Source: CAYQUO01 sp964420835
GTDB lineage: Bacteria; Chloroflexota; Anaerolineae; Anaerolineales; Anaerolineaceae
Assembly: GCA_964420835.1 (NCBI GenBank)
Contig: CAYQUO010000019.1
Coordinates: 1-64,000, forward strand
Length of the DNA: 64,000 bases
Direction: 5' to 3'
Of this stretch, positions 27,308-36,971 are shown one piece after another (the first letter of the stretch is position 1; every line of letters begins with the position of its first letter). Position numbers and translations under genes: made by a program. Below the pieces are notes generated by a model. It made no database searches and was not told the origin of the DNA. It was given only the letters and a program-made list of their open reading frames with translations.

Positions 27308-28510
27308 TTATTTCATTTGTAAAACGGACCGAATCCTGTCAAGAGCCCAATCAATTGCTGGTTGGTCGATAATCAGCGGTGGCGCAAATCTGATTACATT
27401 TTCATGGGTTTCCTTGGCCAGTATGCCATTATCCTTCAATGCTTCACAAAACCGCCTTGCGCCTCCGGATTTGGGTAGTAATTCAACGCCGATCAATAAT
27501 CCTTTGCCGCGCACCTCCTTAATATGGGGGCTTGATATCTCAACCAGATGTTCCATAAAATAGTTGCCAAGGGTTTTTGCATTTTCGATCAAGTTTTCTT
27601 CCCGAATCACATTGATCGCAGCCCTTCCCACCGCAGCGGCAATTGGGTTTCCTCCGAATGTTGACCCATGTTCACCGGGCTGAATTATACCCATGATGTC
27701 TTTTGATGAAAGGGCAGCTGATACAGGATAAAAACCACCTGACAACGCTTTTCCCAAAATGACCATATCGGGAGCGACATTTTCATGATCGCATGCAAAT
27801 AACTTGCCGGTACGCCCCAGACCAGTTTGTATTTCATCGGCAATGAACAAAATATTATTTGAGCTGCATATTTCCCGGATGGATGCCAGATACCCCGCGG
27901 GAGGGATGATAACTCCATTTTCACCCTGAATGGGTTCAATCATAATGGCCGCAGTATTTTTGTTGATGGCCTTGTTTATGGAGTTGACATCCCCATATGG
28001 TACGGTTACAAAGCCGGGTGTAAATGGGCCAAATTCTACTTTATAGTAATCCTCCGTTGAAAAAGAGATTATTGAAATTGTCCTCCCGTGGAAATTCCCT
28101 GCGGCGATGATGATCTCAGCTTTATAGCGCGGTATATTTTTTACTTTATATGCCCATTTTCGGGCAATTTTTATTGCCGTTTCGACAGCTTCTGCACCGC
28201 TATTCATTGGCAATGCCATGTCATAATGTGTAAACTCACAAAGTTCTTTATAAAAAAGTGGAAGTTGATCATTATAAAACGCCCTTGAGGTCAGGGTTAA
28301 CCGATTTGCCTGTTCGATCATGGCAGAAAGGATCTTGGGGTGAACATGTCCTTGATTCAAGGCTGAATAAGCACTCAAGCAGTCGAGGTAACGATTGCCC
28401 TCAACGTCATAAACCCATATTCCTTCACCACGTTGAATAACAACATCGAGCGGCTGATAATTATGAGCGCCATAGGTATCATCAAGCTTAATGTATTCGG
28501 CTGTTTTCAT
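27308..28510 (-). CDS. rocD: ornithine aminotransferase
   Basis: This PLP enzyme of class III transfers the delta-amino group of ornithine to 2-oxoglutarate, giving glutamate-5-semialdehyde. The 400-residue chain starts EYIKLDDTYGAHNYQPLDVVI, as in RocD/OAT. It carries the PLP motifs FIADEIQTGLGRTG and the lysine in LGKALSGGFYPVSAA. TFGGNPIAAAVGRAAI fixes the family. It starts 6 bp after argF ends, so both ornithine-using enzymes are made together. Confidence 0.93.
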   Translation of the reverse strand: MKTAEYIKLDDTYGAHNYQPLDVVIQRGEGIWVYDVEGNRYLDCLSAYSALNQGHVHPKILSAMIEQANRLTLTSRAFYNDQLPLFYKELCEFTHYDMALPMNSGAEAVETAIKIARKWAYKVKNIPRYKAEIIIAAGNFHGRTISIISFSTEDYYKVEFGPFTPGFVTVPYGDVNSINKAINKNTAAIMIEPIQGENGVIIPPAGYLASIREICSSNNILFIADEIQTGLGRTGKLFACDHENVAPDMVILGKALSGGFYPVSAALSSKDIMGIIQPGEHGSTFGGNPIAAAVGRAAINVIREENLIENAKTLGNYFMEHLVEISSPHIKEVRGKGLLIGVELLPKSGGARRFCEALKDNGILAKETHENVIRFAPPLIIDQPAIDWALDRIRSVLQMK

Positions 28511-28516
28511 ATTTAT

Positions 28517-29446
28517 TTATCCATCCTTGTCGAATAAATAGGCCAATATCCCTTTTTGTGCATGGAGACGATTATGGGCTTGTAAAAATATTACTGAATG
28601 TGGTCCATCCGCAACCTCATCGGTAATTTCCTGACCGCGGTGTGCTGGAAGACAGTGCATGATAATCACGTCTTTGTTAGCCTCCGCAACTAGTCTGGAA
28701 TTTACCTGGTAAGGAGGGAAGACTTTTTCCCTTTCCAGCGCTTCATCTTCCTGGCCCATACTGGTCCACGTGTCAGTATAGATCACATGTGCAAATTTCA
28801 CAGCCTCATAAGGATCCCTTACCTCTTTGATCATTGCCCCTGTAATCTCCGCAATCGACTTGCCAATGTTAAGTGCTGCTCTGTCAAGGTCATAATTTTG
28901 GGGGCTGGCAATTGTAAAATTTGCTCCCATTTTAACGGCGATATGTAGCAAAGAGACGGCTACATTATTCCCATCACCAATGTAAGCAATATTCAAGCCT
29001 TTTGCATCGGAAAATTTTTCTTGGATTGTGAGCATATCTGCCATGGCTTGGCATGGGTGGTTATAATCGCTCAAACCATTAATTACTGGAATGGAGGACC
29101 ATTTCGCTAATTGAAGGATGTGTTCATGCTCGAAGACCCTGGCCATTATCCCCTCAACATAACCTGAGAGGACTCTGGAGATGTCAGCTATGCTTTCCCT
29201 TTTGCCCAAACCGACCTCGTTAGGGGAGAGATACAGGGCATCTCCACCAAGATGGCGCATGGCTATATCAAAACTTACCCTTGTCCTTAGGCTTGGTTTT
29301 TGGAATATCATTCCCAACACCTTGCCTTTTAACAATGGAGGATTCCCCCCAGAACAATATTCCGTTTTAAGTTTCCTGGAAATGGTTAAGATGTTTTCCA
29401 GTTCACTTGTGGTGAAATCGGAAATGGCAATAAAGTCCCTTTTCAT
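28517..29446 (-). CDS. argF: ornithine carbamoyltransferase
   Basis: This enzyme makes citrulline from ornithine and carbamoyl phosphate, or acts in reverse in arginine breakdown. The 309-residue protein has the carbamoyl-phosphate motif [18 protein letters not shown], the ornithine loop with EEDALERE and the cysteine-containing MHCLPAHRG. The tandem with ornithine aminotransferase suggests ornithine distribution between urea-type and glutamate routes; other arg genes are not in the window. An extended -10 lies about 40 bases upstream. Confidence 0.95.
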   Translation of the reverse strand: MKRDFIAISDFTTSELENILTISRKLKTEYCSGGNPPLLKGKVLGMIFQKPSLRTRVSFDIAMRHLGGDALYLSPNEVGLGKRESIADISRVLSGYVEGIMARVFEHEHILQLAKWSSIPVINGLSDYNHPCQAMADMLTIQEKFSDAKGLNIAYIGDGNNVAVSLLHIAVKMGANFTIASPQNYDLDRAALNIGKSIAEITGAMIKEVRDPYEAVKFAHVIYTDTWTSMGQEDEALEREKVFPPYQVNSRLVAEANKDVIIMHCLPAHRGQEITDEVADGPHSVIFLQAHNRLHAQKGILAYLFDKDG

Positions 29447-29484
29447 TCACGCTCCCGCCCCCATTTGGAATAATATTCAATTTG

Positions 29485-29493
29485 AGTATAACA
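29485..29493 (-). promoter_or_regulatory. extended -10 promoter of argF-rocD
   Basis: On the minus strand, TG, one base and TATACT (29490-29485) lie about 40 bases before the argF ATG. Predicted start is near 29478. The -35 region has no good match. Confidence 0.45.
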
Positions 29494-29585
29494 TAATTAA
29501 ATTTTTGAATTATGTCTGAGATCAGGGGTAATTAATCAAATTCCATGTGGAATAATGAGTACAACTGATTCCTGTGTGGCATAAA

Positions 29586-30437
29586 TTATGGGTATCTGTT
29601 TTTCTTTCGGTTCTTGTATGAGGTTTTTTTGGCCTCATAGACCAAAATATCCATTAAAGGATATATCAAAGTTCCAAGGATATTGCTAAGAAAGAACATC
29701 ATCTGGTTTTCAAGTCCTGGAATGATCACATAATGTCCTTTCTTTATTGCATCTATACTTTTTTTTGCAACCCATTCAGCCGGAACTGCCTTACGGGCTC
29801 CTCCAAGATATTTGGTTATATCCGGCTTGAATTGATCTTCATATGTAAGTTGAGGTGTATCAGTATCAGGTGGAAAGACAATACTAACATCTACATGATA
29901 TGGCTTTACTTCTGCTCGAAGCGCATCTGACAAACCTCGAATTGCAAATTTGGAAGATCCATAGGCAGTGTATCCATATATCCCCATGAAGCCGGCGAGT
30001 GAACTAACATTTACAATGTGGCCTGATCTGCGGGCAACCATTCGCGGAACAATTACTTTTAAAACATGAATTGTACCGAAGTAATTTACATCCATCATCT
30101 TATGAAAGATCTCGGTAGGTAAAGAAATAAATTCACCGGGGTGAGCAACACCTGCCGAGTTAATCAGTAGATCGGGAATTCCAATCTCGTTACAAAACCT
30201 AACAATCTGATTATTTACTGCCTCTTTGTCGGTCAAATCGACTGAAATAAAACCAAATTTCTGGTTCTTTTTCGTTTTAAGATTACTTATATCCCGTAAT
30301 GAATCGCGCAACAACTCTTTTCTGCGTGCCAAAATCCAAATATCAGACCCACACTTGGCCAGCTCTTTAGCCAACGCAAGTCCAATACCGCTTGACCCTC
30401 CCGTAACTAGTGACAATTTCCCTGAAAAGTTATTCAT
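29586..30437 (-). CDS. classical SDR resembling 3-ketodihydrosphingosine reductase
   Basis: This 283-residue NADP-type short-chain dehydrogenase has cofactor motif TGGSSGIGLA (about 12-21), LINSAG, and catalytic Ser, Tyr and Lys in VSSLAGFMGIYGYTAYGSSK. The segment VSIVFPPDTDTPQL after the active site is characteristic of KDSR-like reductases. The C-terminal hydrophobic stretch (about 243-268) would anchor it to the membrane, as in eukaryotic KDSR. A role in sphingoid-base or other long-chain ketone reduction is possible but unproven; no serine palmitoyltransferase is nearby. It lies 9 bp downstream of the fmdB-like gene. Confidence 0.8.
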   Translation of the reverse strand: MNNFSGKLSLVTGGSSGIGLALAKELAKCGSDIWILARRKELLRDSLRDISNLKTKKNQKFGFISVDLTDKEAVNNQIVRFCNEIGIPDLLINSAGVAHPGEFISLPTEIFHKMMDVNYFGTIHVLKVIVPRMVARRSGHIVNVSSLAGFMGIYGYTAYGSSKFAIRGLSDALRAEVKPYHVDVSIVFPPDTDTPQLTYEDQFKPDITKYLGGARKAVPAEWVAKKSIDAIKKGHYVIIPGLENQMMFFLSNILGTLIYPLMDILVYEAKKTSYKNRKKNRYP

Positions 30438-30446
30438 TTAGAAACA

Positions 30447-30671
30447 TTACCGGCCGCAAGAGTCACATGAACCACCTGAACAATTGTGACAGCCCGAGGG
30501 TTGCTTTGTAATGGACTTTCCGTTACTTTGGGCATAAAAAAGAGAAACCTGTCGTTTGGAATCATTTCTGGCACAAATTTTACAGGTTATTTTTTTGTCA
30601 GAATCACTTATTGGTCGTAAAGCCTCAAATGTAAGTTTGCAATGGGGGCAAAAATATTCATATAGCGGCAT
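30447..30671 (-). CDS. FmdB-family zinc ribbon protein
   Basis: This 74-residue protein has the FmdB putative regulatory domain MPLYEYFCPHCKLTFEAL and a treble-clef zinc site formed by CPHC (near 8-11) and CKIC (near 30). The tail is Cys/Gly-rich (CHNCSGGSCDSCG). Many such proteins exist next to enzymes of C1 or amide metabolism, but their function is unclear. ATG 30671 is chosen as the family start; three further residues upstream are possible. It heads a two-gene unit with the KDSR-like SDR. Confidence 0.85.
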   Translation of the reverse strand: MPLYEYFCPHCKLTFEALRPISDSDKKITCKICARNDSKRQVSLFYAQSNGKSITKQPSGCHNCSGGSCDSCGR

Positions 30672-31043
30672 AACCTTCAAATCCTCAGAAAAAGGGTTTT
30701 CAACGAATATAGATATGATACTACTGATTCCGCGAGAATCAACAACATTTCGACTGGGGCTATTCCTGTTAATTGCTGGTATCCATTCGCATTCCGATGG
30801 AAAATTAATTCGATATTGCGTTGATCAAGGACGTTGCCTGTTGTGGAACATAATGTCGTTGAATAACAATAAATTATTATTATTTAGCCACTGGGGTATA
30901 ATTTCTTTGATATTTAATTTGCCTCTTAATTGTTATTGTCATATCTCCAGCAGAAGTTTTATGATTAATATAACCAAAGAATCTCAACAAGATATCAGCA
31001 TTTTCAAGCGCCACCATTATCCAACCATAAAGGGGAATCGATT
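30672..31043. promoter_or_regulatory. divergent intergenic region before the molybdenum-hydroxylase island
   Basis: No gene is supported here. A TATAAT at 30897-30902 on the plus strand probably starts the island transcript near 30909, giving a leader of about 135 bases. I checked the leader for molybdenum-cofactor and purine riboswitch motifs and recognise neither. GGGG precedes the first ATG (31044) by about seven bases. Confidence 0.5.
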
Positions 31044-31808
31044 ATGATTTGTGAGTATCATCGACCAAATAATATAAACGATGCGCTTCAACTTTTATCC
31101 AGAACAACAATTAAAACCTTTCCTCTTGGAGGTGGTACCGTCTTAAGTCAATATAAGGGTTTGGAAGATATTGCTGTTGTTGACTTACAGAATCTTGACC
31201 TGGATAAAATTACTCTAGACCAAGGAATTGTATCCATTGGAGCATTCGTAACCCTGCAGCAGCTTCTTGAGTTTACTGACGAACCGGCTTACCGAAATGC
31301 CATTGAACTCGATTCGTCACTTAATACCCGACATCGGGCGACCATTGCAGGTAAATTAATTACAGCCGATGGACGATCACCATTTGCCACATTGATGCTG
31401 GCTCTAAATGTAAAACTGATCTGGATGCCAGGTGAACGTGAAATCCCTTATAGCACATGGCTCTCTCAAAGGGAAACCCAAAGACAGGATGGCATCATTA
31501 CAAGGGTCATCTATTCACCGGCTGACAAGATCAACTTTGATCAAGTGGCCCGAACCCGATACGATAAACCCATTGTATGTGCTGCACAATGCCGTTGGAG
31601 TTCCATAGAACTGCGAATTTCGATTGGTGGGTTTGGAAAATTTCCAACAATATTTTTTTCCGGATCACCAGAAGATTATTCAGCCGATGATTGTATTTTA
31701 TCGCTCAATGATATGGATGATGAATGGGCGACATCTACTTATCGAAAACAAGTGGTTTCAACACTAATAAACCGTATGCTTAACAATGGGGGTACAAACA
31801 TCGACTAA
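31044..31808 (+). CDS. molybdenum hydroxylase FAD-binding subunit (CoxM/XdhB type)
   Basis: This 254-residue FAD subunit passes electrons from the Fe-S clusters of a xanthine dehydrogenase-type enzyme. The FAD-contacting motif is FPLGGGTVLSQY (about 28-39) and the second is NTRHRATIAGKLITADGRSPF (about 91-111), matching the family's N-x-x-T-I-A-G-N pattern with Lys replacing Asn. It is shorter than the usual 280-290 residues. Its reading frame ends 10 bases before the partner gene, which carries the Fe-S and molybdenum domains in one chain. Confidence 0.85.
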   Translation: MICEYHRPNNINDALQLLSRTTIKTFPLGGGTVLSQYKGLEDIAVVDLQNLDLDKITLDQGIVSIGAFVTLQQLLEFTDEPAYRNAIELDSSLNTRHRATIAGKLITADGRSPFATLMLALNVKLIWMPGEREIPYSTWLSQRETQRQDGIITRVIYSPADKINFDQVARTRYDKPIVCAAQCRWSSIELRISIGGFGKFPTIFFSGSPEDYSADDCILSLNDMDDEWATSTYRKQVVSTLINRMLNNGGTNID

Positions 31809-31818
31809 GAGGTGCACC

Positions 31819-34800
31819 ATGCATATATCGGTAGAAATAAATGGTCATAATTTTGAATTGGAAATCTCACCCTCCGATAATGTTCTATCAATTCTAAGAA
31901 AGAATGGTTTTTTTAGTGTAAAAAAAGGAGGATGCTCTAAAGGTGAATGCGGTGCTTGCACAATTTTGCTTGACGGCAAACCGGTAAACAGCTGCACAAT
32001 CCTTGCAGCCCAGGTTGATGGACATCGTATTGAAACAATTGAAGCAATGGGTGAGCGGCCATTAAATGGGTGGAGAATTACTGAAGGGTTAAGTATCATT
32101 CAAAATGCATTTGTGGAATCTGGAGCAGTCCAATGTGGCTATTGCACCCCCGCAATGATTTTATCAATACATGCTTTATTAAAGAAAAAAAGTAATCCAA
32201 CCGACGCAGAGATTAGGGAGGCGTTATCCGGAATACTTTGCCGTTGTACTGGCTATTTAATACCAGTCCAAGCTGCCCAAAGAGCTGCCGCCATCCTTCG
32301 TGGTGAACTTCCAAATTCAGGGATGGGAACGCAGGGATTTCCTGAAGAAACGGACCCTAATAATTTTGATTATAATTCCAATGGTTATATCTTCCCAGAA
32401 ATACCCGTTACTACAGACCTGTTGGTTAGAACTCAGCCTCAAAAAAGCATTAAGACCAAATGGGAAACAGCCGGAAGGCCAGAACCCAAAGTTGATGCGA
32501 ATAAACTGGTACAGGGAAAACCCGCTTTCACATCTGATATCGAAATAAAAAACCTGCTCCATGCCAAAGTATTAACCAGCCCTTATGCTCATGCGATCAT
32601 TAAAGGGATTGATACTACGAAGGCATTACAGTTGCCCGGTGTCGCTGCGGTGTTGACTTGGAAGGACCTGCCGCGTGTCCCTTTTTCTACCGCTGGTCAA
32701 TCTGATCCCATCCCTGGTCCATTGGACACATTTTCATTGAATAAAAAAGTGCGATTTGTTGGAGATCGCGTTGCATTTGTGGCTGCCGAAACGATTGAAA
32801 TTGCTGAACAAGCCTTAAAATTAATATCCGTTGATTATGAAGTGCTTCCGGCGTTATTGGACCCCGCTTTGTCCCAAAACCCGGATATGCCCATAATCCA
32901 TGATGAGATCGAATATCAAAATTTTGCAGATTCTGACCCGAATAGAAATCTTGCTGCGAAAATCAGAATCGATATAGGTGATGTTGAGAGGGGCTTTCAA
33001 GACGCAGATGAGATATTTGAAGCGGATTACGAGGTGTCTAAGGTCCAACAAGCTCATATTGAACCCCATGTTGTAATTACCTATTGGGACGAAGATGATC
33101 GTCTGGTCATCCGTAGCAGCACACAAGTGCCTTTCCACGCCAGAAGAATTTTAGCCCCAGTGCTCGGGCTACCGGTGAAGAGAATACGGGTAATAAAACC
33201 CAGGATTGGCGGTGGGTTCGGTGGAAAACAGGAAGTCTTGACTGAGGACGTTGCAGCTCACCTAACTATTGCTACCGGAAGACCGGTTCTGTATGAATTT
33301 ACCCGTGAAGATGAGTTTGTTTCATCGCGTTCACGCCACCCGATGAAAATACACATGAAGACAGGCGTAAAGAAAGATGGTGTAATCACCGCAAATGAAA
33401 TGAGAGTGCTGGCCGATACAGGAGCCTATGGCGGCCATGCACTTACTGTCAGTGGCAATACAGGCCATAAACCAATGGCTTTGTATGTTGGAGAGGGTCC
33501 ATATCGGAATTCGCCAAATATCCGATTTTATGCTGATATTGTGTATACAAACCACCCACCTGCCGGTGCTTTTCGGGGTTACGGTGTTCCTCAAGGTTTT
33601 TGGGCAGTGGATCGCCACATGGAGAAAATTGCCAGAGCTCTGAAAATCGACCCAATTGATTTTCGCATGAAAAACACCGTTAAACCCGGTGATGTGCACC
33701 CATTCAGTGCTGCCTGGAGCGAAGGCAGAGAACCCAGGCCGGAGATAATTCATACGGTCGGTTTAGAACAATGTGTAGCTCAAGGAAAAGCAATTATTGG
33801 TTGGGATCAGAAATTTTCCAATCAAGAATGGCATTCCGTTAAAGGAAAACCATACTTGCGAAAAGGAATTGGTATAGCCTTGGTGATGCACGGTACCGCT
33901 ATCCCTTATCTTGATATGGGTGGCGCAAGTATAAAGATGAATGATGATGGCTCATTTAATTTACTAATGGGTGCCACTGATTTGGGGACGGGTTCTGACA
34001 CGGTTTTGGCACAAATGGCTGCAGAAATATTGGGTGTTCATTTGGATGATATTATTGTTTACTCATCAGATACAGATTTTACACCATTCGATAAAGGTGC
34101 TTATGCATCCAGCACGACATATATTTCAGGGGCAGCTGTCGCAAAAGCCGCCCAGCAAGTTGCTGACCAGATAAAAATGCGAGCTGTAAAAATCTGGAAC
34201 AGCCGTGGTTTTCAAGAAATTGATAAAAACAGTGTGACCTTAGCATCACAAAAAGCAGTTACGAATGACGGAAAATCATTATCGCTCCAAGAAATTGCCC
34301 TCCATGCACTTCATCAAGAAGATCAGGAGCAAATAATGGCTGTTGCTTCCTTCTTTTCACCTGTTTCACCACCGCCATTTGCCGCCCAATTTGCTGAAGT
34401 AACGGTGGACGTCGAAACCGGCAGCCTGATTGTTGATCATTTGGTAACGGCTGTTGATGCTGGGATGATCATCAATCCTATTACTGCTTCTGGGCAGGTG
34501 GAGGGTGGAATGGCACAAGCGTTAGGGTATGCAATATGTGAAGAGATGAAATACGATTCACATGGCAGAGCACGGGAAACCGATCTTGAAAATTACCATA
34601 TTATGCGTTCTACAGAAATGCCTGAGCTATCAACTGTCCTGGTCCAGACCTACGAGCCGTCACATCCTTTCGGAGTTAAAGCCATTGCAGAAATTCCAAT
34701 GGATGGTGTGGCCCCTGCAGTAGCCAATGCAGTCAGGGATGCCTGTGGAGTCGATATTGACACACTGCCTGTTGAGCCGGAAAAGATATGGCGAAGTCTT

Positions 34801-34827
34801 TCAAAAGCAACGATAAAACAAGGATGA
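31819..34827 (+). CDS. molybdenum hydroxylase, fused [2Fe-2S] and molybdopterin subunit
   Basis: This 1002-residue fusion has a plant-type [2Fe-2S] cluster on Cys39, Cys44, Cys47 and Cys59 and a second on Cys106, Cys109, Cys141 and Cys143. From about residue 210 to the end it is the large molybdopterin-cytosine-dinucleotide subunit (GGGFGGKQEV, GAFRGYGVPQGFWAVD, DLGTGSDTVLAQMAAE). The catalytic glutamate should be in GVKAIAEIPMDGVAPA. ATG 31819 follows AGAGGTG. It probably hydroxylates an aromatic heterocycle or purine; the substrate is unknown. The PDTDSIAS pyrophosphatase follows after 4 bp. Confidence 0.9.
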   Translation: MHISVEINGHNFELEISPSDNVLSILRKNGFFSVKKGGCSKGECGACTILLDGKPVNSCTILAAQVDGHRIETIEAMGERPLNGWRITEGLSIIQNAFVESGAVQCGYCTPAMILSIHALLKKKSNPTDAEIREALSGILCRCTGYLIPVQAAQRAAAILRGELPNSGMGTQGFPEETDPNNFDYNSNGYIFPEIPVTTDLLVRTQPQKSIKTKWETAGRPEPKVDANKLVQGKPAFTSDIEIKNLLHAKVLTSPYAHAIIKGIDTTKALQLPGVAAVLTWKDLPRVPFSTAGQSDPIPGPLDTFSLNKKVRFVGDRVAFVAAETIEIAEQALKLISVDYEVLPALLDPALSQNPDMPIIHDEIEYQNFADSDPNRNLAAKIRIDIGDVERGFQDADEIFEADYEVSKVQQAHIEPHVVITYWDEDDRLVIRSSTQVPFHARRILAPVLGLPVKRIRVIKPRIGGGFGGKQEVLTEDVAAHLTIATGRPVLYEFTREDEFVSSRSRHPMKIHMKTGVKKDGVITANEMRVLADTGAYGGHALTVSGNTGHKPMALYVGEGPYRNSPNIRFYADIVYTNHPPAGAFRGYGVPQGFWAVDRHMEKIARALKIDPIDFRMKNTVKPGDVHPFSAAWSEGREPRPEIIHTVGLEQCVAQGKAIIGWDQKFSNQEWHSVKGKPYLRKGIGIALVMHGTAIPYLDMGGASIKMNDDGSFNLLMGATDLGTGSDTVLAQMAAEILGVHLDDIIVYSSDTDFTPFDKGAYASSTTYISGAAVAKAAQQVADQIKMRAVKIWNSRGFQEIDKNSVTLASQKAVTNDGKSLSLQEIALHALHQEDQEQIMAVASFFSPVSPPPFAAQFAEVTVDVETGSLIVDHLVTAVDAGMIINPITASGQVEGGMAQALGYAICEEMKYDSHGRARETDLENYHIMRSTEMPELSTVLVQTYEPSHPFGVKAIAEIPMDGVAPAVANAVRDACGVDIDTLPVEPEKIWRSLSKATIKQG

Positions 34828-34831
34828 ATTA

Positions 34832-36175
34832 TTGGCACCAATATATGTAACCGGTCATGTTAATCCAGACACCGATTCCATTGCATCGGCAATGGGGTAC
34901 TCATGGCTCCTTAGAAATCGTGATGGTATGGATACCGTGGCTGCCAGGGCAGGTGCGTTAAATCCACAAACAGTGTGGGTATTAAAACGTTTGCAACTTG
35001 ATGCTCCCATTTTGTTGACTGATGCTTCACCCAAATTTGAATCTGTCACCAGGCGACTGGATTCAGTTTACAGATCACAACCGCTGCGTGATGCCTGGGC
35101 AATTTCAATCAAAACAGGTGGAATTACCCCCGTATTGAATAATGATGGAACCCCTTTTGGGTTGATCACTGGAAGAAGTTTATTTAAATTTTTAACCGAA
35201 TTGATTGGTCCAAATCCACAACAGCAGGAAGTTAAAATTAGTAAGATACTTGAGAGCAATTGTGAATTGGCTGCTGATGCCGGTGTGGTGAAATTTCAAG
35301 CTGGACACCGGATACGGGATGCATTACAAAAAATATTGCGGGAAGAAGGAGATGAGTTTTGGGCGATTGATGAAAACGGTATGTATGTTGGTATTTGCCG
35401 TCAACGAGATCTATTAAACCCGCCACGTATGAAACTGATCTTGGTGGACCATAATGAGCCGCAACAAGCGATACCATCGCTTGAAGAAGCAGATCTTCTC
35501 GAAGTTCTAGATCATCATCGTTTGGGGAACCAGTCTACACGATTGCCAATTAGATTCACGGTGGATGTTGTGGGCAGCACCAGCACACTGGTTTTTGAGA
35601 GAATAATTGAGGCTGGTTTAAGTGCCCCTTACGATCTTGCGGGAATGCTGTTAGCCGGATTGCTTTCAGACACGTTAATTCTCTCTTCACCCACAACAAC
35701 TCTCAGGGATAAAGAAGCCGCTGAGCGCTTAGCCAGATGGGCTTTCTCTCCCAATACGGCGTTGGCGGGAGAAAATATTGTGAGTTTTGGAGAAAAACTT
35801 CTCACTTCTGGAGCTGGTTTACAGGTGAAAACCGCCAACGAAATAGTATCCAGTGATTTGAAATTATATAAATCGAGCACATTGGATTTTTCCATTTCAC
35901 AGATGGAGGTAACAGACTTATACGAAATGGAGGATAAATTAACGTTGTTGTCTGAGGCTTTGGACAATTTGCGAAAAATTAAGAGCCTGGATTTTTCAAT
36001 ATTAATGGTGACTGATGTTGTCAGGAGCTCAAGCAGGTTATTGTTAATTAATGCCCCTCCTGAATTGGATGATCTTCCATTTACTTTGCAGCCAGATGGC
36101 ACGCTTCTCGCTAATGGCATCGTGTCAAGAAAAAAACAATTATTACCGGTAGTGTTGGGCTTATTGGAGGATTAA
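34832..36175 (+). CDS. family II inorganic pyrophosphatase with inserted CBS domains
   Basis: This Mn-dependent DHH-type pyrophosphatase has 447 residues. His9, Asp13 and Asp15 of GHVNPDTDS align with the family's metal ligands. A CBS pair (about 65-196) is inserted before VDHN (Asp206) and LDHH (Asp227, His228, His229). The C-terminal DHHA2 domain ends in the substrate motif SRKKQ. CBS-PPases are adenine-nucleotide regulated. TTG 34832 is used because AAGGA lies before it. It is embedded, 4 bp from each neighbour, between two molybdenum-hydroxylase genes. Confidence 0.88.
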   Translation: MAPIYVTGHVNPDTDSIASAMGYSWLLRNRDGMDTVAARAGALNPQTVWVLKRLQLDAPILLTDASPKFESVTRRLDSVYRSQPLRDAWAISIKTGGITPVLNNDGTPFGLITGRSLFKFLTELIGPNPQQQEVKISKILESNCELAADAGVVKFQAGHRIRDALQKILREEGDEFWAIDENGMYVGICRQRDLLNPPRMKLILVDHNEPQQAIPSLEEADLLEVLDHHRLGNQSTRLPIRFTVDVVGSTSTLVFERIIEAGLSAPYDLAGMLLAGLLSDTLILSSPTTTLRDKEAAERLARWAFSPNTALAGENIVSFGEKLLTSGAGLQVKTANEIVSSDLKLYKSSTLDFSISQMEVTDLYEMEDKLTLLSEALDNLRKIKSLDFSILMVTDVVRSSSRLLLINAPPELDDLPFTLQPDGTLLANGIVSRKKQLLPVVLGLLED

Positions 36176-36178
36176 GAG

Positions 36179-36970
36179 ATGAAATCCATATATCAAATAA
36201 TTGCTGAGCAGCAGAAAAAGGGTGAAGGTTGTGCATTATGTACAATTGTCGATAGCAAAGGGTCCATGCCGCGTCACGATACAAGTAAGATGATTGTTTT
36301 CCCTAAGGGAAACATTTACGGATCAGTTGGTGGGGGGGAACTAGAAAACCGAGTTATCCAGGAGGCGTTAAATTCCATGGCTGATGGAAAATCAAGACTT
36401 GCTGAATACAAGCTCGTCAGTCCTCAGGATGGTGACCCAGGGATTTGCGGTGGCCAAGCAAAAATCTATATTGAGCCAATCCTACCCCCTCCAACCTTGT
36501 TGGTTATCGGCGGCGGGCATGTCGGGAAAGCAGTTGTTCACCTCGCCCATTGGCTTGGGTTCCGGGTTGTGCTCGCTGATGACAGAAAGGAATTCAGCAC
36601 TCCAGAGGCAGTTCCAGATGCAGATGAATATCACCACGTTTCTATGACCAAATTGGTCGATAAGGTGCAGGTAAACGATCAAACCTACATCATTTTGACA
36701 ACCCGAGGACTTGCTTTGGATTTGGATTGTGTTCCTCAGTTAATCAAAACTCCTGCAGCATTCATTGGAATAATCGGTTCAAAAAGAAGATGGATCAATG
36801 CGAAAAAGCGACTGATAGAGGAAGGTGTCAATGAAGATGAATTGGCAAAGATTAATTCCCCAATCGGATTGGATCTGGGTGCTGAAACTCCAGAAGAGAT
36901 TGCCCTGAGTATTTTGGCGCAGGTCTTAATGATTAAAAATAAAACCACTGCAAAAATAATGACGCTATAG
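36179..36970 (+). CDS. XdhC/CoxI-family molybdenum cofactor chaperone
   Basis: XdhC-type proteins bind molybdopterin cofactor, protect its sulfido ligand and insert it into the hydroxylase. The 263-residue protein has the N-terminal XdhC_CoxI region (CALCTIVDSKGSMPRHDTSKM, SVGGGELENRVIQEA). A Rossmann domain follows (about 104-240) with VIGGGHVGKAV, the VVLADDRKEF strand and IGIIGSKRRW. It sits within the island, 3 bp after the pyrophosphatase and 1 bp before the FAD/Fe-S fusion. It probably serves both hydroxylases. Confidence 0.9.
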   Translation: MKSIYQIIAEQQKKGEGCALCTIVDSKGSMPRHDTSKMIVFPKGNIYGSVGGGELENRVIQEALNSMADGKSRLAEYKLVSPQDGDPGICGGQAKIYIEPILPPPTLLVIGGGHVGKAVVHLAHWLGFRVVLADDRKEFSTPEAVPDADEYHHVSMTKLVDKVQVNDQTYIILTTRGLALDLDCVPQLIKTPAAFIGIIGSKRRWINAKKRLIEEGVNEDELAKINSPIGLDLGAETPEEIALSILAQVLMIKNKTTAKIMTL

Positions 36971-36971
36971 T

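Noticed and set aside
30905..31043. Molybdenum-cofactor or purine riboswitch in the island leader
   Set aside because: I looked for the conserved cores and found neither; only AT-rich sequence is present.
30556..31047. Open frame of 163 codons upstream of the molybdenum island
   Set aside because: It runs antisense over fmdB, has no family features or ribosome site, and covers the promoter region of the next gene.
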